A stretch of 64,000 nucleotides of DNA from Paraconexibacter antarcticus (lineage in GTDB: Bacteria > Actinomycetota > Thermoleophilia > Solirubrobacterales > Solirubrobacteraceae). Location: contig NZ_CP098502.1 of NCBI RefSeq assembly GCF_024220175.1, positions 2,542,001 to 2,606,000 on the forward strand, given 5' to 3'. Shown in pieces: positions 31,534-39,941 of this stretch. The position numbers and the translations under genes are program-made. Below the pieces are notes generated by a model, which saw only the letters and a list, made by a program, of their open reading frames with translations, searched no databases and was not told the origin of the DNA. The first letter of the stretch is position 1. The number at the start of each line of letters is the position of its first letter.

Positions 31534-32042
31534 GCGTCCTCGACCGCATCCGCTGGCGCCTGCCTGGCCCGCGCGCGCACCGGCTCGGCGACCCGCTCGA
31601 GCCCGCACCCTGCGAGGACTGCGCCACAGACACGATGCCGTGCACGAACCGCCCGTGGTGTCGCCACGACGGCGCGTGGGAGCGGTACATGGTCAGCCAC
31701 ACCGTGTGGGCCCAGGCTGGCGCGCCCGCCGGCTACCTGTGCGTCGGCTGCCTCGAGATGCGCCTCGGCCGCTTCCTCACCGCCGCGGACTTCATCGACG
31801 TGGCGATCAACGAGGCGACGCCGTGGGACACGCCTCGTCTGGCGTCACGTCGCGCGGATCTTGCCGGGGAGAGAAAGTCGCCGGAGTGGGCGCGAGCGAC
31901 GGCGCGCGTAGCCCTTTCGCCCTTTGGTCGTGGGGTTTCAGGGGGGCGTGTGCGTCCAGACTCTGGACCGGTGGGTGTGTCGACCCACGCCGTCGACATT
32001 TCTCCCCCCGATGCTCTGGAGGGTCGCAGCCAGCATGGCTAG
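31530..32042 (+). CDS. Cysteine-rich phage-type protein (zinc-ribbon-like)
   Basis: A 170-aa protein with four CxxC-like elements in its first half: APCEDCATDTMPCTNRPWCR and, later, GYLCVGCLEMRLGRFLTAAD. The LCVGCLExRLGR block is common in hypothetical proteins of actinophages, and zinc binding is likely. The C-terminal 60 residues look unstructured. Its start overlaps the previous stop (ATGA) and its end overlaps the HNH gene by 8 bp. Confidence 0.65.
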   Translation: MSVLDRIRWRLPGPRAHRLGDPLEPAPCEDCATDTMPCTNRPWCRHDGAWERYMVSHTVWAQAGAPAGYLCVGCLEMRLGRFLTAADFIDVAINEATPWDTPRLASRRADLAGERKSPEWARATARVALSPFGRGVSGGRVRPDSGPVGVSTHAVDISPPDALEGRSQHG

Positions 32043-32307
32043 CACGACCGACCGCGGCTACAACTACGCCCACAAGCGCCTGCGCCGGCGCTGGGCTCGC
32101 GAGGTCGAGCAGGGCCACGTCGCGTGTGCTCGCTGTCGCCGCCTGATTCAGCCCGGGGAGCCCTGGGACCTCGACCACGATGACCAGGACCGCTCGCGCT
32201 ACATCGGCCCGTCGCACGCCCGCTGCAACCGCGCGACCGCCGGCCGCCGGCCGCCGTCGCCCCGCGCCGCGCAGGCCCCCACCCGGCACTCGAGGGTCTG
32301 GTACTGA
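32035..32307 (+). CDS. HNH-endonuclease-like zinc protein
   Basis: A 90-aa basic protein with an HNH-type ββα-metal core: VACARCRRLIQPGEPWDLDH, then YIGPSHARCNRATAGRR. The CxxC pair, the DLDHDD catalytic block and the H-xx-CN final element are all present. HNH genes sit beside terminase and capsid genes in many phages and satellites, where they help packaging. Here it lies upstream of the prohead protease, but no terminase follows. A shorter, inactive-looking paralogue is directly downstream. Confidence 0.82.
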   Translation: MASTTDRGYNYAHKRLRRRWAREVEQGHVACARCRRLIQPGEPWDLDHDDQDRSRYIGPSHARCNRATAGRRPPSPRAAQAPTRHSRVWY

Positions 32308-32309
32308 GC

Positions 32310-32546
32310 ATGAGCGAGATCACCGACGCCGGCCGAACCCGCCTGACCGCCGCTCGACGCCGCTGGGCCGAACGGGTCGCCCGCGGCGACGTTACCTGCA
32401 GCGTCTGCGCCGAGGTCATCGGCGCCGACGCCGCCTGGAAGCTCGTCTGCGATGCCCCGACCCTGCGCTACGTCCCGGCGCACGAACGCTGCAGCCCCGT
32501 TCCGCCGACGCAGCGGTCGAATCCGACTTCGAGGGTCTGGCACTGA
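32310..32546 (+). CDS. Degenerate paralogue of the HNH-like protein
   Basis: A 78-aa protein aligning with its upstream neighbour over its whole length: RLTAARRRWAERVARGDVTC against RLRRRWAREVEQGHVAC, CSVCAEVI against CARCRRLI, RYVPAHERC against RYIGPSHARC, and the shared ending SRVWH/SRVWY. The catalytic DLDHDD has become KLVCDAP and the CN motif has become CS, so nuclease activity should be lost while the zinc site may remain. It could be a regulator or binding partner of the active copy. Confidence 0.72.
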   Translation: MSEITDAGRTRLTAARRRWAERVARGDVTCSVCAEVIGADAAWKLVCDAPTLRYVPAHERCSPVPPTQRSNPTSRVWH

Positions 32547-32959
32547 TGGCGGCGACTCGCTCACCGAAGGACACCGAGCGTGCTTGCGCAGTCTGCGCCG
32601 CGGGGTTCCCGCCCGAGCAGGACGGCCCGCAGCACGGGCTCTGTCCGCCCTGCCGGGGGACGTCAGCGATCGGCGACCCGGCGACGTTCGTCGGCGACGA
32701 GCCCAGCGCCCCGGGCGGTATCCGCGGCGGCTCGATCGTTGTGGGCACCTGCCCGGGCTGCGGCCAGCTCGTCACCTTCGTGCGCACCGCTGACGGCGCG
32801 GCCGTCCAGTGCGCTGCATGTCGTCCAACCGTCGTGGCGGGTCCGCGTCCGGGGTCCGATGAGGTCCGTCGTTCGGGAGGCCCCAACGGTGTGCGTCCCG
32901 GGCGCGGACCCGCGACGACGGGAACGCCTTCCTCTCCGACCGAAGGGACCGCATCATGA
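32546..32959 (+). CDS. Double zinc-ribbon protein
   Basis: A 137-aa protein with three CxxC pairs: ERACAVCAAGFPPEQDG, GLCPPCRGTS, and GTCPGCGQLVTFVRTADG with VQCAACRPT. The C-terminal third is Gly/Pro-rich and disordered. Its start overlaps the previous stop by one base (TGATG) and its end overlaps the protease start by 4 bp. A DNA- or RNA-binding role is possible, but the family is not recognised. Confidence 0.65.
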   Translation: MAATRSPKDTERACAVCAAGFPPEQDGPQHGLCPPCRGTSAIGDPATFVGDEPSAPGGIRGGSIVVGTCPGCGQLVTFVRTADGAAVQCAACRPTVVAGPRPGSDEVRRSGGPNGVRPGRGPATTGTPSSPTEGTAS

Positions 32960-33576
32960 GCACCGCCACCGACTTCGAGGTGAGGGCCTGCGCCGTTGGG
33001 CTCTCGCTCCGCTCCTCCGACGGCGTCCTGAAGCTCGAGGGGTACGCCTCCACCTTCGACGCGTACGACTACGGCCCGTTCCGCGAGCAGATCGCGCCCG
33101 GCGCGTTCCGCAACGCGCTCGCCAGCGCGCCGGACGTCGTGCTGAACATGAATCACGGCCGTGCCGGCAGCGGGCTCCCGCTCGCCCGCACCGGCAGCGG
33201 GCGTCTGCGCCTGGCCGAAGACGCCAACGGCCTACTCGTGAGCGCCGACCTGGACCCCGACGACGCCGACTGCGCACTCCTGGCCAGCAAGCTGCGCAGC
33301 GGCGCGCTCTCGGCGATGAGCTTCGCCTTCAAGGACGCGATCGACAGCTGGTCCCCCGACGGCACGCTGCGCACCATCCGCAGCCTGAGCCTCGACGGCG
33401 GCGACGTCTCCGTCGTGGCGAACCCCGCGAACCCCGCGACGTCTGTTGCACTCCGCTCGCGCGCCCGCGCGCTGGCGCCACACTCGCGGCCGACGGCGGG
33501 CGCGGTCGGCCCGGACTCCCTCCAACTGGCGCAGGAGCAGCTGATCCTGCTGCGGGCAGGGCGGGCCGGGCGATGA
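32956..33576 (+). CDS. HK97-family prohead protease
   Basis: A 206-aa serine protease of the U35/S78 type that processes the capsid scaffold during head maturation. Key segments are LEGYASTFDAYDYGPFREQI with APGAF, the active-site histidine region VVLNMNHGRAGSGLPLARTG, and the serine block SGALSAMSFAFKDAIDSW (the family reads LS-x-xSFGF). DVSVVANPANPAT is the usual C-terminal strand. It immediately precedes a small gene and the major capsid gene, with overlapping starts, the standard HK97 order except that no portal gene stands upstream. Confidence 0.92.
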   Translation: MSTATDFEVRACAVGLSLRSSDGVLKLEGYASTFDAYDYGPFREQIAPGAFRNALASAPDVVLNMNHGRAGSGLPLARTGSGRLRLAEDANGLLVSADLDPDDADCALLASKLRSGALSAMSFAFKDAIDSWSPDGTLRTIRSLSLDGGDVSVVANPANPATSVALRSRARALAPHSRPTAGAVGPDSLQLAQEQLILLRAGRAGR

Positions 33577-33776
33577 CGCTGGACGAGCTCTCCCTTGGCG
33601 TCCGGATGCTCCCGGACCGCGTCATCGACAGGCGTCGCGCGTTCGCCGCCGCGCTCGCCACCGACACCGCCGCCCCGCCGTTCCTTCGCCAGGCAGCCGC
33701 GCTCGCCGGCGAAGTCCTCGACGTCCTCGCCTACGGGATCGACCCCGCCACCGCCATCAGCAGGAGCCGCACATGA
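33573..33776 (+). CDS. Small protein between protease and capsid genes
   Basis: A 67-aa protein (MTLDELSLGVRMLPDRVIDR, then AFAAALATDTAAPPFLRQAA) predicted to be helical. It overlaps the protease stop and the capsid start, by 4 bp each (ATGA), so it is made in stoichiometric coupling with them. It is too short for a scaffold of the usual kind and the family is unknown. Confidence 0.65.
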   Translation: MTLDELSLGVRMLPDRVIDRRRAFAAALATDTAAPPFLRQAAALAGEVLDVLAYGIDPATAISRSRT

Positions 33777-35161
33777 GCCGCACGTCCACCGACCCGCCGA
33801 TCACCCGCGACGAGCTGCGGGTCCTCGCCGCCCACGCCGTCAAGCAGCGCGACGCGCACGCCCGCCGCGCGGCCAGCGCGATCGACCTCGGCGGACGCAC
33901 CGACCTGCCCAGCGTCGACCGAGCCCTCGCGGACTCCGATCGGTGGGCCAGCCGCGCGATCGACTTCGAGCACCGCGTCGAGATCTCCGTCGAACCGCTC
34001 ACCTACGCCGAGGAGTCCCCGCACTCCTGGTTCGTGGACCAGCTCCTGGCGTCCGGCAACGACGGAACCGAGGCCCGCGCCCGCCTGGACCGTCACGACC
34101 GCGAGGTCGAGCTCGAGACGCGCTCCCGACCGGCACGCGAGCGCCGCGCCGACGGCCCAGACGGCGTGAGCTTCGAGCGCAGGGTCAACCCCAGCCGCAA
34201 CCCCGGGCAGGGCGGCAGCTTCGCGCCGCCGCTGTGGCTCACCGACCTCTTCGCCAAGCAGCCGCGCCCCGGCCGCGTCCTCGCAGACCTCATCCCCGGC
34301 GCCTACGAGCTCCCCGGCGGCTGCCAGAGCGTCAGCGTCCCGCGGCTGATCGTCGGCGCGAACGGCACGCCGCACATTGACACCACCGCCGTGGCCGAGG
34401 CCGATGTCACCGACGCCGCGGTCACCTCGCCCGTGACGCTCATCCCCGCGAGCGTCGACGTCAGCCTGCAGGCGCTCGAGCAGAGCCCCGTCGGCGGCGG
34501 CCACCTGGACGAGATCATCTGGGCTGACGCCACGGCCGCCTACGACGCGCAGCTCGAGCAGCAGCTCGTCGCCGGCACCGGCGCCAATGGCCAGATCCTC
34601 GGCCTGCTCAACGTCCCGACCGGCGCCGGCGCCGCGAACGCCGTCACCTACACCGACGGCACCCCGACCGGCCCGAAGATGCTCCCGTACGCCGGGCAGG
34701 CCGCCGCCCGGATCGGGAACAACCGCCTGATGCCGCCCCAGGTCTGGCTCATGCGCACCGCGCGCTGGGCCTGGCTCGGATCTGCTGAGGACGGGCAGGG
34801 ACTCCCGCTCGCCGTCCCCGGACACACCCCGCCGCCGGCCGTCCCGTACCTCTTCGACGACGGCCGCCCCTCCCGCGTGGCGTCGCTCCTCGGCTGGCCG
34901 GTCTTCCCCGACGACGCCATCCCGCAGACCCTCGGCGGCGCCCCGGGCACCCAGGACGCGATCCTCGCCTGCCGCCCGACGGACATGCTCCTCTGGGAGT
35001 CGGTCCCCAGGATGAGCGTGTTCACCGAGGTCCAGTCCGACACGCTGCAGGCCCGCGTGCAGATGCGCACCTACGCCGCCGCGCTCGTCGCCCGGATCCC
35101 GACCGGCATCGCCGTCCTCACGGGCACCGGCATGGTCGTCCAGGCCGGGTGGCAGTCGTGA
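33773..35161 (+). CDS. HK97-fold major capsid protein
   Basis: A 462-aa capsid subunit. The N-terminal 120 residues form the helical delta/scaffold-like arm (LRVLAAHAVKQRDAHARRAA and later DRHDREVELETRSRPARERR), followed by an arm with SFAPPLWLTDLFAKQPRPGR. The core contains SPVTLIPASVDVSLQALEQS, DAQLEQQLVAGTGANGQILG LLNV (typical of the family), and the C-terminal FTEVQSDTLQARVQMRTYAA. It is preceded by the protease. The presence of both makes assembly of a shell plausible, although portal and terminase would have to be supplied by another phage. Confidence 0.9.
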   Translation: MSRTSTDPPITRDELRVLAAHAVKQRDAHARRAASAIDLGGRTDLPSVDRALADSDRWASRAIDFEHRVEISVEPLTYAEESPHSWFVDQLLASGNDGTEARARLDRHDREVELETRSRPARERRADGPDGVSFERRVNPSRNPGQGGSFAPPLWLTDLFAKQPRPGRVLADLIPGAYELPGGCQSVSVPRLIVGANGTPHIDTTAVAEADVTDAAVTSPVTLIPASVDVSLQALEQSPVGGGHLDEIIWADATAAYDAQLEQQLVAGTGANGQILGLLNVPTGAGAANAVTYTDGTPTGPKMLPYAGQAAARIGNNRLMPPQVWLMRTARWAWLGSAEDGQGLPLAVPGHTPPPAVPYLFDDGRPSRVASLLGWPVFPDDAIPQTLGGAPGTQDAILACRPTDMLLWESVPRMSVFTEVQSDTLQARVQMRTYAAALVARIPTGIAVLTGTGMVVQAGWQS

Positions 35162-35406
35162 GCGCCGCCGCGGAGCCCGACCGCGCCGCCGAGCAGGCCG
35201 CGCTCGCCGCGCTCGCCGCGCGCGTCGCGGCGCTCGAGGTCGCCGTCGGAGAGCTGCTGTACGGCGCGCACGCCGCGGCCGGCCCGCACAAGCTCGCCGC
35301 CCAGGGCCGCTACGAGTGCGCCGTCCTGCTGAACGACCATCTCGAGCGACGCGCGACCGCTGACGCTGCGCGCATCGCCCGCGAGACCGAGGGGAACCGC
35401 CCGTGA
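35158..35406 (+). CDS. Small helical phage protein
   Basis: An 82-aa protein starting at GTG 35158, overlapping the capsid stop by 4 bp. It opens with a heptad-like Ala/Leu-rich coiled coil (AEQAALAALAARVAALEVAV) and ends in a basic helix. The position after the capsid is where head decoration or completion proteins are often found, but no homology is evident. Confidence 0.6.
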   Translation: MSAAAEPDRAAEQAALAALAARVAALEVAVGELLYGAHAAAGPHKLAAQGRYECAVLLNDHLERRATADAARIARETEGNRP

Positions 35407-35783
35407 GCACCGACGCCGACCTGCTCGCCCGCCTGGAGCGCCTGGAAGCCGAAGCCGCCGCACGCGACAGCTCACTCGGCGGTGTCCCGGTCCCGAGCTC
35501 CCACGAGGCGCTCTCCGATCAGATCGCCGAAGCCAACGAACGCAGCCGGCAGGCCCGCATCCGGGCGCAGGCCGCACGCGACGCCAGGGAGGAGGCCTGG
35601 CGCGCCCGGCACGCTCGCGATCACGCCCGCACCGAGAAGCGCCTGGCGCGCATCGCCGACGAGCTCCTCGAGCACACCGCCCGCCGGACGCAGCTGATCC
35701 GCGAGCTCGACGACGAGCACGCCCGCCTCGTGAGCGAGCGCGCGACGCTGCAGAAGTCCCTCGTCCCGCCGGCGGACCTGTGA
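35403..35783 (+). CDS. Coiled-coil phage protein
   Basis: A 126-aa, highly charged protein with long coiled coils: DADLLARLERLEAEAAARDS at the start and RLARIADELLEHTARRTQLI then RELDDEHARLVSERATLQKS at the end, with an Arg/Ala-rich middle. It overlaps the preceding gene by 4 bp. A structural or tail-completion part is possible. Confidence 0.6.
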   Translation: MSTDADLLARLERLEAEAAARDSSLGGVPVPSSHEALSDQIAEANERSRQARIRAQAARDAREEAWRARHARDHARTEKRLARIADELLEHTARRTQLIRELDDEHARLVSERATLQKSLVPPADL

Positions 35784-35826
35784 CCGCACGCGACGCCAGA
35801 GAACCTCTCGTCGCCAGGAGCGGCGC

Positions 35827-36720
35827 ATGAGCGTGCGCATCACCATCACGGGCGACGTCTCGGTCGGGAGCGGACTGCTTCCCGGTCTGCGTCCCCGGCC
35901 CGCTGCGGCGCGCCCGTCGACACGCGCGCAGCACATCACCTTCATCGGATCGATCACGGACGGCGCGCACTTCGCGAAGGAGACGTTCACGGTGCTCGCG
36001 GGCGATGGTGGCCCGACCCCTACGGGCGGATTCGCGCGGTGGAACGTCATCCCGCGGCCGCAACGCAAGGGCATCACCGTCCTCGACGGGTACGACCCCC
36101 TGACGCTCGAGATACCGATCCTCTTCGACGCCGCTAAGGGCCCCGCCGGCGACGTCGAGGCGGACATCCAGAAGCTCGAGTGGATGGGCGGCCGCGGCGT
36201 TCTTTTCGAGCGGACCGGCATCGGGCAGCCGGCGCGCGGCGACTCGCCCCTCGTCGTCGTGTCGACGGTCGACGCCCACGGGGTGACGAGCGCTCTGGTC
36301 CCCGCTCAGTACCAGACCGACGGCCTGCGGTGGGTCGTGACGAGCCTCGCGTTCGACACCAACCCGATCCGCAACGCCCACGGCGACCGGACCCGCCAGG
36401 CGGTCACCGTCACGCTGACCGAGTACGTGGCCACGTCGTTCTCTATGTCGGCGGATTCGCCCGCCGTCCGGGCTCAGGCGCGCAAGCCGCTCGCGGACCA
36501 GTTCACCAGCTTCCCCGTCACGAGCGCGCACAACACGATCCGCAAGATCACCATCTTCGACGCCCACAACCCGCTGCACTCCGCCGCCGTCGAGGTCCTG
36601 AAGGCCAACCGCGCAAACCGCAAGCTGCACCTCGGTCCGTCCATCGACCAGGACCTCATCAAGCACCTTCCGCTCGGGACCCACATCAAGGTGCCCCTCT
36701 CGGTTATCAAGGCCCTATGA
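35827..36720 (+). CDS. LysM-like tail/baseplate protein
   Basis: A 297-aa protein with a beta-rich N-terminal domain (HITFIGSITDGAHFAKETFT, then GITVLDGYDPLTLEIPILFD) and a C-terminal 65-residue helical/LysM-like domain: NTIRKITIFDAHNPLHSAAV EVLKANRANRKLHLGPSIDQ followed by LGTHIKVPLS. The combination and the position two genes before the hub recall XkdP/gp53-type baseplate proteins of contractile-tail phages. There are 43 untranslated bases upstream, so it has its own ribosome binding site (CCAGGAGCGGC). The next gene starts within its stop codon. Confidence 0.72.
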   Translation: MSVRITITGDVSVGSGLLPGLRPRPAAARPSTRAQHITFIGSITDGAHFAKETFTVLAGDGGPTPTGGFARWNVIPRPQRKGITVLDGYDPLTLEIPILFDAAKGPAGDVEADIQKLEWMGGRGVLFERTGIGQPARGDSPLVVVSTVDAHGVTSALVPAQYQTDGLRWVVTSLAFDTNPIRNAHGDRTRQAVTVTLTEYVATSFSMSADSPAVRAQARKPLADQFTSFPVTSAHNTIRKITIFDAHNPLHSAAVEVLKANRANRKLHLGPSIDQDLIKHLPLGTHIKVPLSVIKAL

Positions 36721-37163
36721 CCCGTCCTCATCCCAAGGTTCAGTACCTCGCGACCGTCGTCGTCTCGTCGCTAGACGACCTCCTCGAGAGCGAGCTGCCC
36801 GAGGCCACCGCAGCGCAGCTGCAGACGCTTCGCCAGCTCGTTGTGGAAGAAGGCGGCCTGCAGCTGAAGGCCTCGGACGTGATCTGGCCAGATTCAGGGA
36901 TCGACGCCACGATTGACGACATCCGGCACGTCATGTCCCCTAGCGGCGCCGAGGACGTGCTCAGCGAACGGGCGCGCGAAGCCCTGCAACGCGTCGGGAT
37001 CCAGACCGTCGGGCAGCTCTACCAAATGGCCGACGAGCGCGAACGGCACTGCGCCCTCACCGGCGACCCGAAGACCTACCGCGAAAAGCACGGGATCGAT
37101 GAGTTCGTCGAGGCGGAGATCCTCGGGTTTCTGCGGCGGCTGGAGGTCCTGACCGGTGACTGA
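36717..37163 (+). CDS. Hypothetical tail-region protein
   Basis: A 148-aa acidic protein overlapping the LysM-like gene by 4 bp and the hub gene by 8 bp. It has a Leu-rich first part (VVVSSLDDLLESELPEATAA) and a second part with RAREALQRVGIQTVGQLYQM, which resembles the helix-hairpin-helix of RNA polymerase alpha-type domains, and ends KHGIDEFVEAEILGFLRRLE. It is located between two baseplate-like genes; its role is unknown. Confidence 0.62.
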   Translation: MTRPHPKVQYLATVVVSSLDDLLESELPEATAAQLQTLRQLVVEEGGLQLKASDVIWPDSGIDATIDDIRHVMSPSGAEDVLSERAREALQRVGIQTVGQLYQMADERERHCALTGDPKTYREKHGIDEFVEAEILGFLRRLEVLTGD

Positions 37164-39261
37164 CACGCTCGACGACCGCTCCGACGCTCAAGCCATCCCG
37201 CACCTCGTCGCGGCCGACATCACGCGCTCGGCGGGGGGAAAGACGCCGTCGACGATCGACCTCGCCTCCGCGATCAGCGAGATCCAGACCCGCTCACAGA
37301 TCAGCGGGGCGAGCACCCTCACCGTCGACCTCATCGACCCCGACTGGGTCATCCTCACCAGCGGCTTCCTCGACCTCGACGAGAACGGCCGCCTCGACAC
37401 GATCGAGGTGAACTATCCAGACGGGTCGGACTCGTGGTGGCGCCTGGTCGGCGTCGACGCCTCCCTGGACCTCAGCGGCCCGAACGTCACCCTCACCTTC
37501 GAGGACCGGGTCGTCGCGTACCTGCGCGATCACTGGGGACCGAAGACCGTGCCGCCCGGCACGACGACCCGCGCGCAGTTCCTGAAGTCGAACGTCGACG
37601 AAGTCGGCCGCACCGGCGGGGTGCCCAAGCTCCGGTTCGTCTGCCCGTCGCTGCCCGACGTGCAGCCCCTCGCCGCGGACACGACGACCGCCGTCGCCAG
37701 CTCGTCCGCGACGCCGGCGCAGCTCACCGCGCTCTCCGGCACCACGATCGTGCAGACCCCGGCGCAGCAGAAGGCCGCCGCCGCCAAGGCCTCAAAGTCC
37801 CGCGGCGTGCATCCGAAAGCGGCGATCACCGTCAAAGGCCAGCCGGCGAACGCGGTGCAGATCGCGAACATCAACGCGCTGCTCGGCACCGCCGAACTGC
37901 TCAAGGCCGGGCCGCTCGCGACCGTCGCGCTGATCTGCGCAGGGATCGGCGAGTCGGACATGGGCGCCGCCCCCGACACCTTCACCGCGAAGTACCAAGG
38001 CGTCCTGCAGGGCGACCCCGCGAACATCGACGTGCACGACCCCACGGCGCTCGCCGCCGCGTTCCTGAAGGGCGGCAAGGGCTTCCAGGCCGGCGGCGCG
38101 ATGGCCCTCTCCCGCACCGTGAGCGATCCCGGCGAGATCGCCACGAAGGTCGAGGCGTCCGGGGAGCCCGGGAGCTTCTACGGCCAGTGGGCGCCGGAGG
38201 CCCGGGCGATCATCGCCGCCTACGGCGGCATCGCGCTCGGCTCCCAAGCCGACGCCCTCTCCGGCGCCTCCGCCGCCCCCGTGAGCGACGTAAGCCAGCT
38301 CACCCGCGGCACCCTCGACAACCCCGACGAGGACTCCTGGGACTGCGGCAGCCGCCTGGCGCAGGAGGTCGACTGGTTCTGGTTTGCCGACACGCTCAGC
38401 GTGTACTTCATGTCGGGGCCGGACCTGATCGGCCAGACTCCCGCCCTGTACCTGGACCGGGTGGAGGACCGGGCGATGATCAGCCGCCTCGACACGAGCG
38501 TCGACAACACGTCGTTCACCCACGTGCAGCCGACCACCGGGAAGAAGAAGACGCCCTCACGCGTCGCGAAGGCCGACGCCCCCTCCGAGGTTCACCTGGA
38601 CCTCGTGTGCGCCCCGGACCAGTACCGCGCCGGCGAGGTGTTCGTCCTGCGCGGCTGCGGGCCCGCCGACGGCCGCTGGATCGTCCAGGACGCCACCCGC
38701 AACAACCTCGCCGACATCCACACCACCTTCACGCTCGTCCTCCCGCCCGAGCCGCTGCCCGAGCCCCGCGCGCAGGACACGGCGACCGGAGCGGTCGCGA
38801 TGCCGACCACGAACACCGTGACCAAGGGGAAGCTCGCCGGCGTCGCCCAGGCCGCCGAGATCGCCCTGCAGCAGAAGGACAAGTACGTCTACACCGAGGA
38901 CGTGAACGCACGCGGAAACCGCGGCACCCTCTTCGGCCCCGCACCCCGGACCATGGACTGCAGCGCGTTTGCCACCCTCTGCTACAAGGCCGCCGGCCTC
39001 CCGGACCCCAACCACCAGGACTACTCGCCGATCGGCGCCACCGGCTCGCTCATCGCGCACTGCACGAAGATCGGCGCCCCCGTCCCCGGCGACCTCTGCT
39101 TCTTCGGCGACAGCGAAGCCCACACGACCCACGTGACCGTCTACGTCGGCAACGGCCAAGCGATCTCCATGGGCATGCAGGGCGACCCCGAGAAGGGCCC
39201 CGCAACCACCACCGGCCCCAAGGGCTTCCTCGGCTACTACCGCTCCGACGTCGCTCCGTGA
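37156..39261 (+). CDS. Tail hub protein fused to lysozyme-like and NlpC/P60 domains
   Basis: A 701-aa fusion. Residues 1-180 are hub-like (STLTVDLIDPDWVILTSGFL, then DTIEVNYPDGSDSWWRLVGV), as in XkdQ/gp27 proteins. Residues 255-357 look like a muramidase-type domain (CAGIGESDMGAAPDTFTAKY, with E265 as candidate acid). Residues 385-530 return to the hub fold. Residues 555-701 are an NlpC/P60 cysteine peptidase with C602 in RTMDCSAFATLCY and H659 in HTTHVTVYVG. Such cell-puncturing hubs occur at the tip of tails and cut peptidoglycan during injection. The element lacks genes for a tube, sheath or tape measure, so the hub may act as lysin or modify a helper tail. Confidence 0.85.
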   Translation: MTDTLDDRSDAQAIPHLVAADITRSAGGKTPSTIDLASAISEIQTRSQISGASTLTVDLIDPDWVILTSGFLDLDENGRLDTIEVNYPDGSDSWWRLVGVDASLDLSGPNVTLTFEDRVVAYLRDHWGPKTVPPGTTTRAQFLKSNVDEVGRTGGVPKLRFVCPSLPDVQPLAADTTTAVASSSATPAQLTALSGTTIVQTPAQQKAAAAKASKSRGVHPKAAITVKGQPANAVQIANINALLGTAELLKAGPLATVALICAGIGESDMGAAPDTFTAKYQGVLQGDPANIDVHDPTALAAAFLKGGKGFQAGGAMALSRTVSDPGEIATKVEASGEPGSFYGQWAPEARAIIAAYGGIALGSQADALSGASAAPVSDVSQLTRGTLDNPDEDSWDCGSRLAQEVDWFWFADTLSVYFMSGPDLIGQTPALYLDRVEDRAMISRLDTSVDNTSFTHVQPTTGKKKTPSRVAKADAPSEVHLDLVCAPDQYRAGEVFVLRGCGPADGRWIVQDATRNNLADIHTTFTLVLPPEPLPEPRAQDTATGAVAMPTTNTVTKGKLAGVAQAAEIALQQKDKYVYTEDVNARGNRGTLFGPAPRTMDCSAFATLCYKAAGLPDPNHQDYSPIGATGSLIAHCTKIGAPVPGDLCFFGDSEAHTTHVTVYVGNGQAISMGMQGDPEKGPATTTGPKGFLGYYRSDVAP

Positions 39262-39593
39262 CCGATCGTCCTCGCCTCACGCTCGTGCCCCCGCCGAACA
39301 CCGACCCGGCACCGCCGGCACGACCCGTCCCATCCGCGCCAGTCGGCGAGTGGCTGACGTCGCGACAGGCGGCCGCGCACCTCGCGATCAGCTACGCAGC
39401 CTTCCGCCGCGGCGTCGCCGACGGCACCTGGACCGGTGGGCGCCTGGACCCCGACGGGCTCACGCGCTTCTCCCGCTACGACCTCGACGCCCAGCGCCGC
39501 GCACGCTCGGCGACATTCCGCGCCGGCCTCGACCCCACCCGACCCGATCAGCGCGTGACCGGTGACTCAGGGCACGTCGTCCTCGCGCTGTGA
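39258..39593 (+). CDS. Helix-turn-helix protein
   Basis: A 111-aa protein starting at GTG 39258, overlapping the hub gene by 4 bp. It is Pro-rich at the N-terminus, then shows an excisionase/MerR-like HTH: EWLTSRQAAAHLAISYAAFR followed by RGVADGTWTGGRLDPDGLTR and FSRYDLDAQRRARS. It resembles the gene at 29020-29289 in fold but is longer. It may control late genes or assist integrase. Its end overlaps by 27 bp a possible gene on the other strand. Confidence 0.78.
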   Translation: MTDRPRLTLVPPPNTDPAPPARPVPSAPVGEWLTSRQAAAHLAISYAAFRRGVADGTWTGGRLDPDGLTRFSRYDLDAQRRARSATFRAGLDPTRPDQRVTGDSGHVVLAL

Positions 39594-39815
39594 CTCGAGC
39601 GCCGTGGCTATCCGCTCCAGCGCGAGCGGTACCCGCTGCTTCTCGATCCGCTGCGACACGCTGTCGAGCGACCTCACGATCCCGGGGACCGACTTCTCGC
39701 GGAGCTCCAGCGCGTCGAGGCGCCGCCTCACCGCCTGCGAGCGGAAGTTCACGACCCCGAGCCCGAGCGAGGCCAGCGACACGACGACGGCGACGATCCC
39801 GAGAGCGGTAGCCAC
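39567..39815 (-). CDS. Small membrane protein with coiled coil (antisense to the element)
   Basis: This 82-aa frame from GTG 39815 encodes a membrane helix (ATALGIVAVVVSLASLGLGV) followed by a coiled coil (AVRRRLDALELREKSVPGIV, then LALERIATALESQREDDVP). It is the only gene on the opposite strand in the element and the coding bias is good. Small membrane proteins carried in this way by phages can act in superinfection exclusion or lysis, but this is a guess. The start could be further upstream. Confidence 0.5.
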   Translation of the reverse strand: MATALGIVAVVVSLASLGLGVVNFRSQAVRRRLDALELREKSVPGIVRSLDSVSQRIEKQRVPLALERIATALESQREDDVP

Positions 39816-39941
39816 GAGCCGCGACCCTAACGCCAGCCACCCCGGCTGCACAGCCGTCCGGTCTGCGTCCCTTCGAAGTGACAGGGAAGTGCGCTTGACC
39901 CCGCCGAGGGCGAGAGTACGCTCGCGTCTCCATACAAAAGC

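Noticed and set aside
37156..39261. Tape measure protein
   Set aside because: The length and lysozyme-like segment initially suggested it, but there is no long coiled-coil/hydrophobic tape region. Hub-like beta segments flank the enzyme domain instead.
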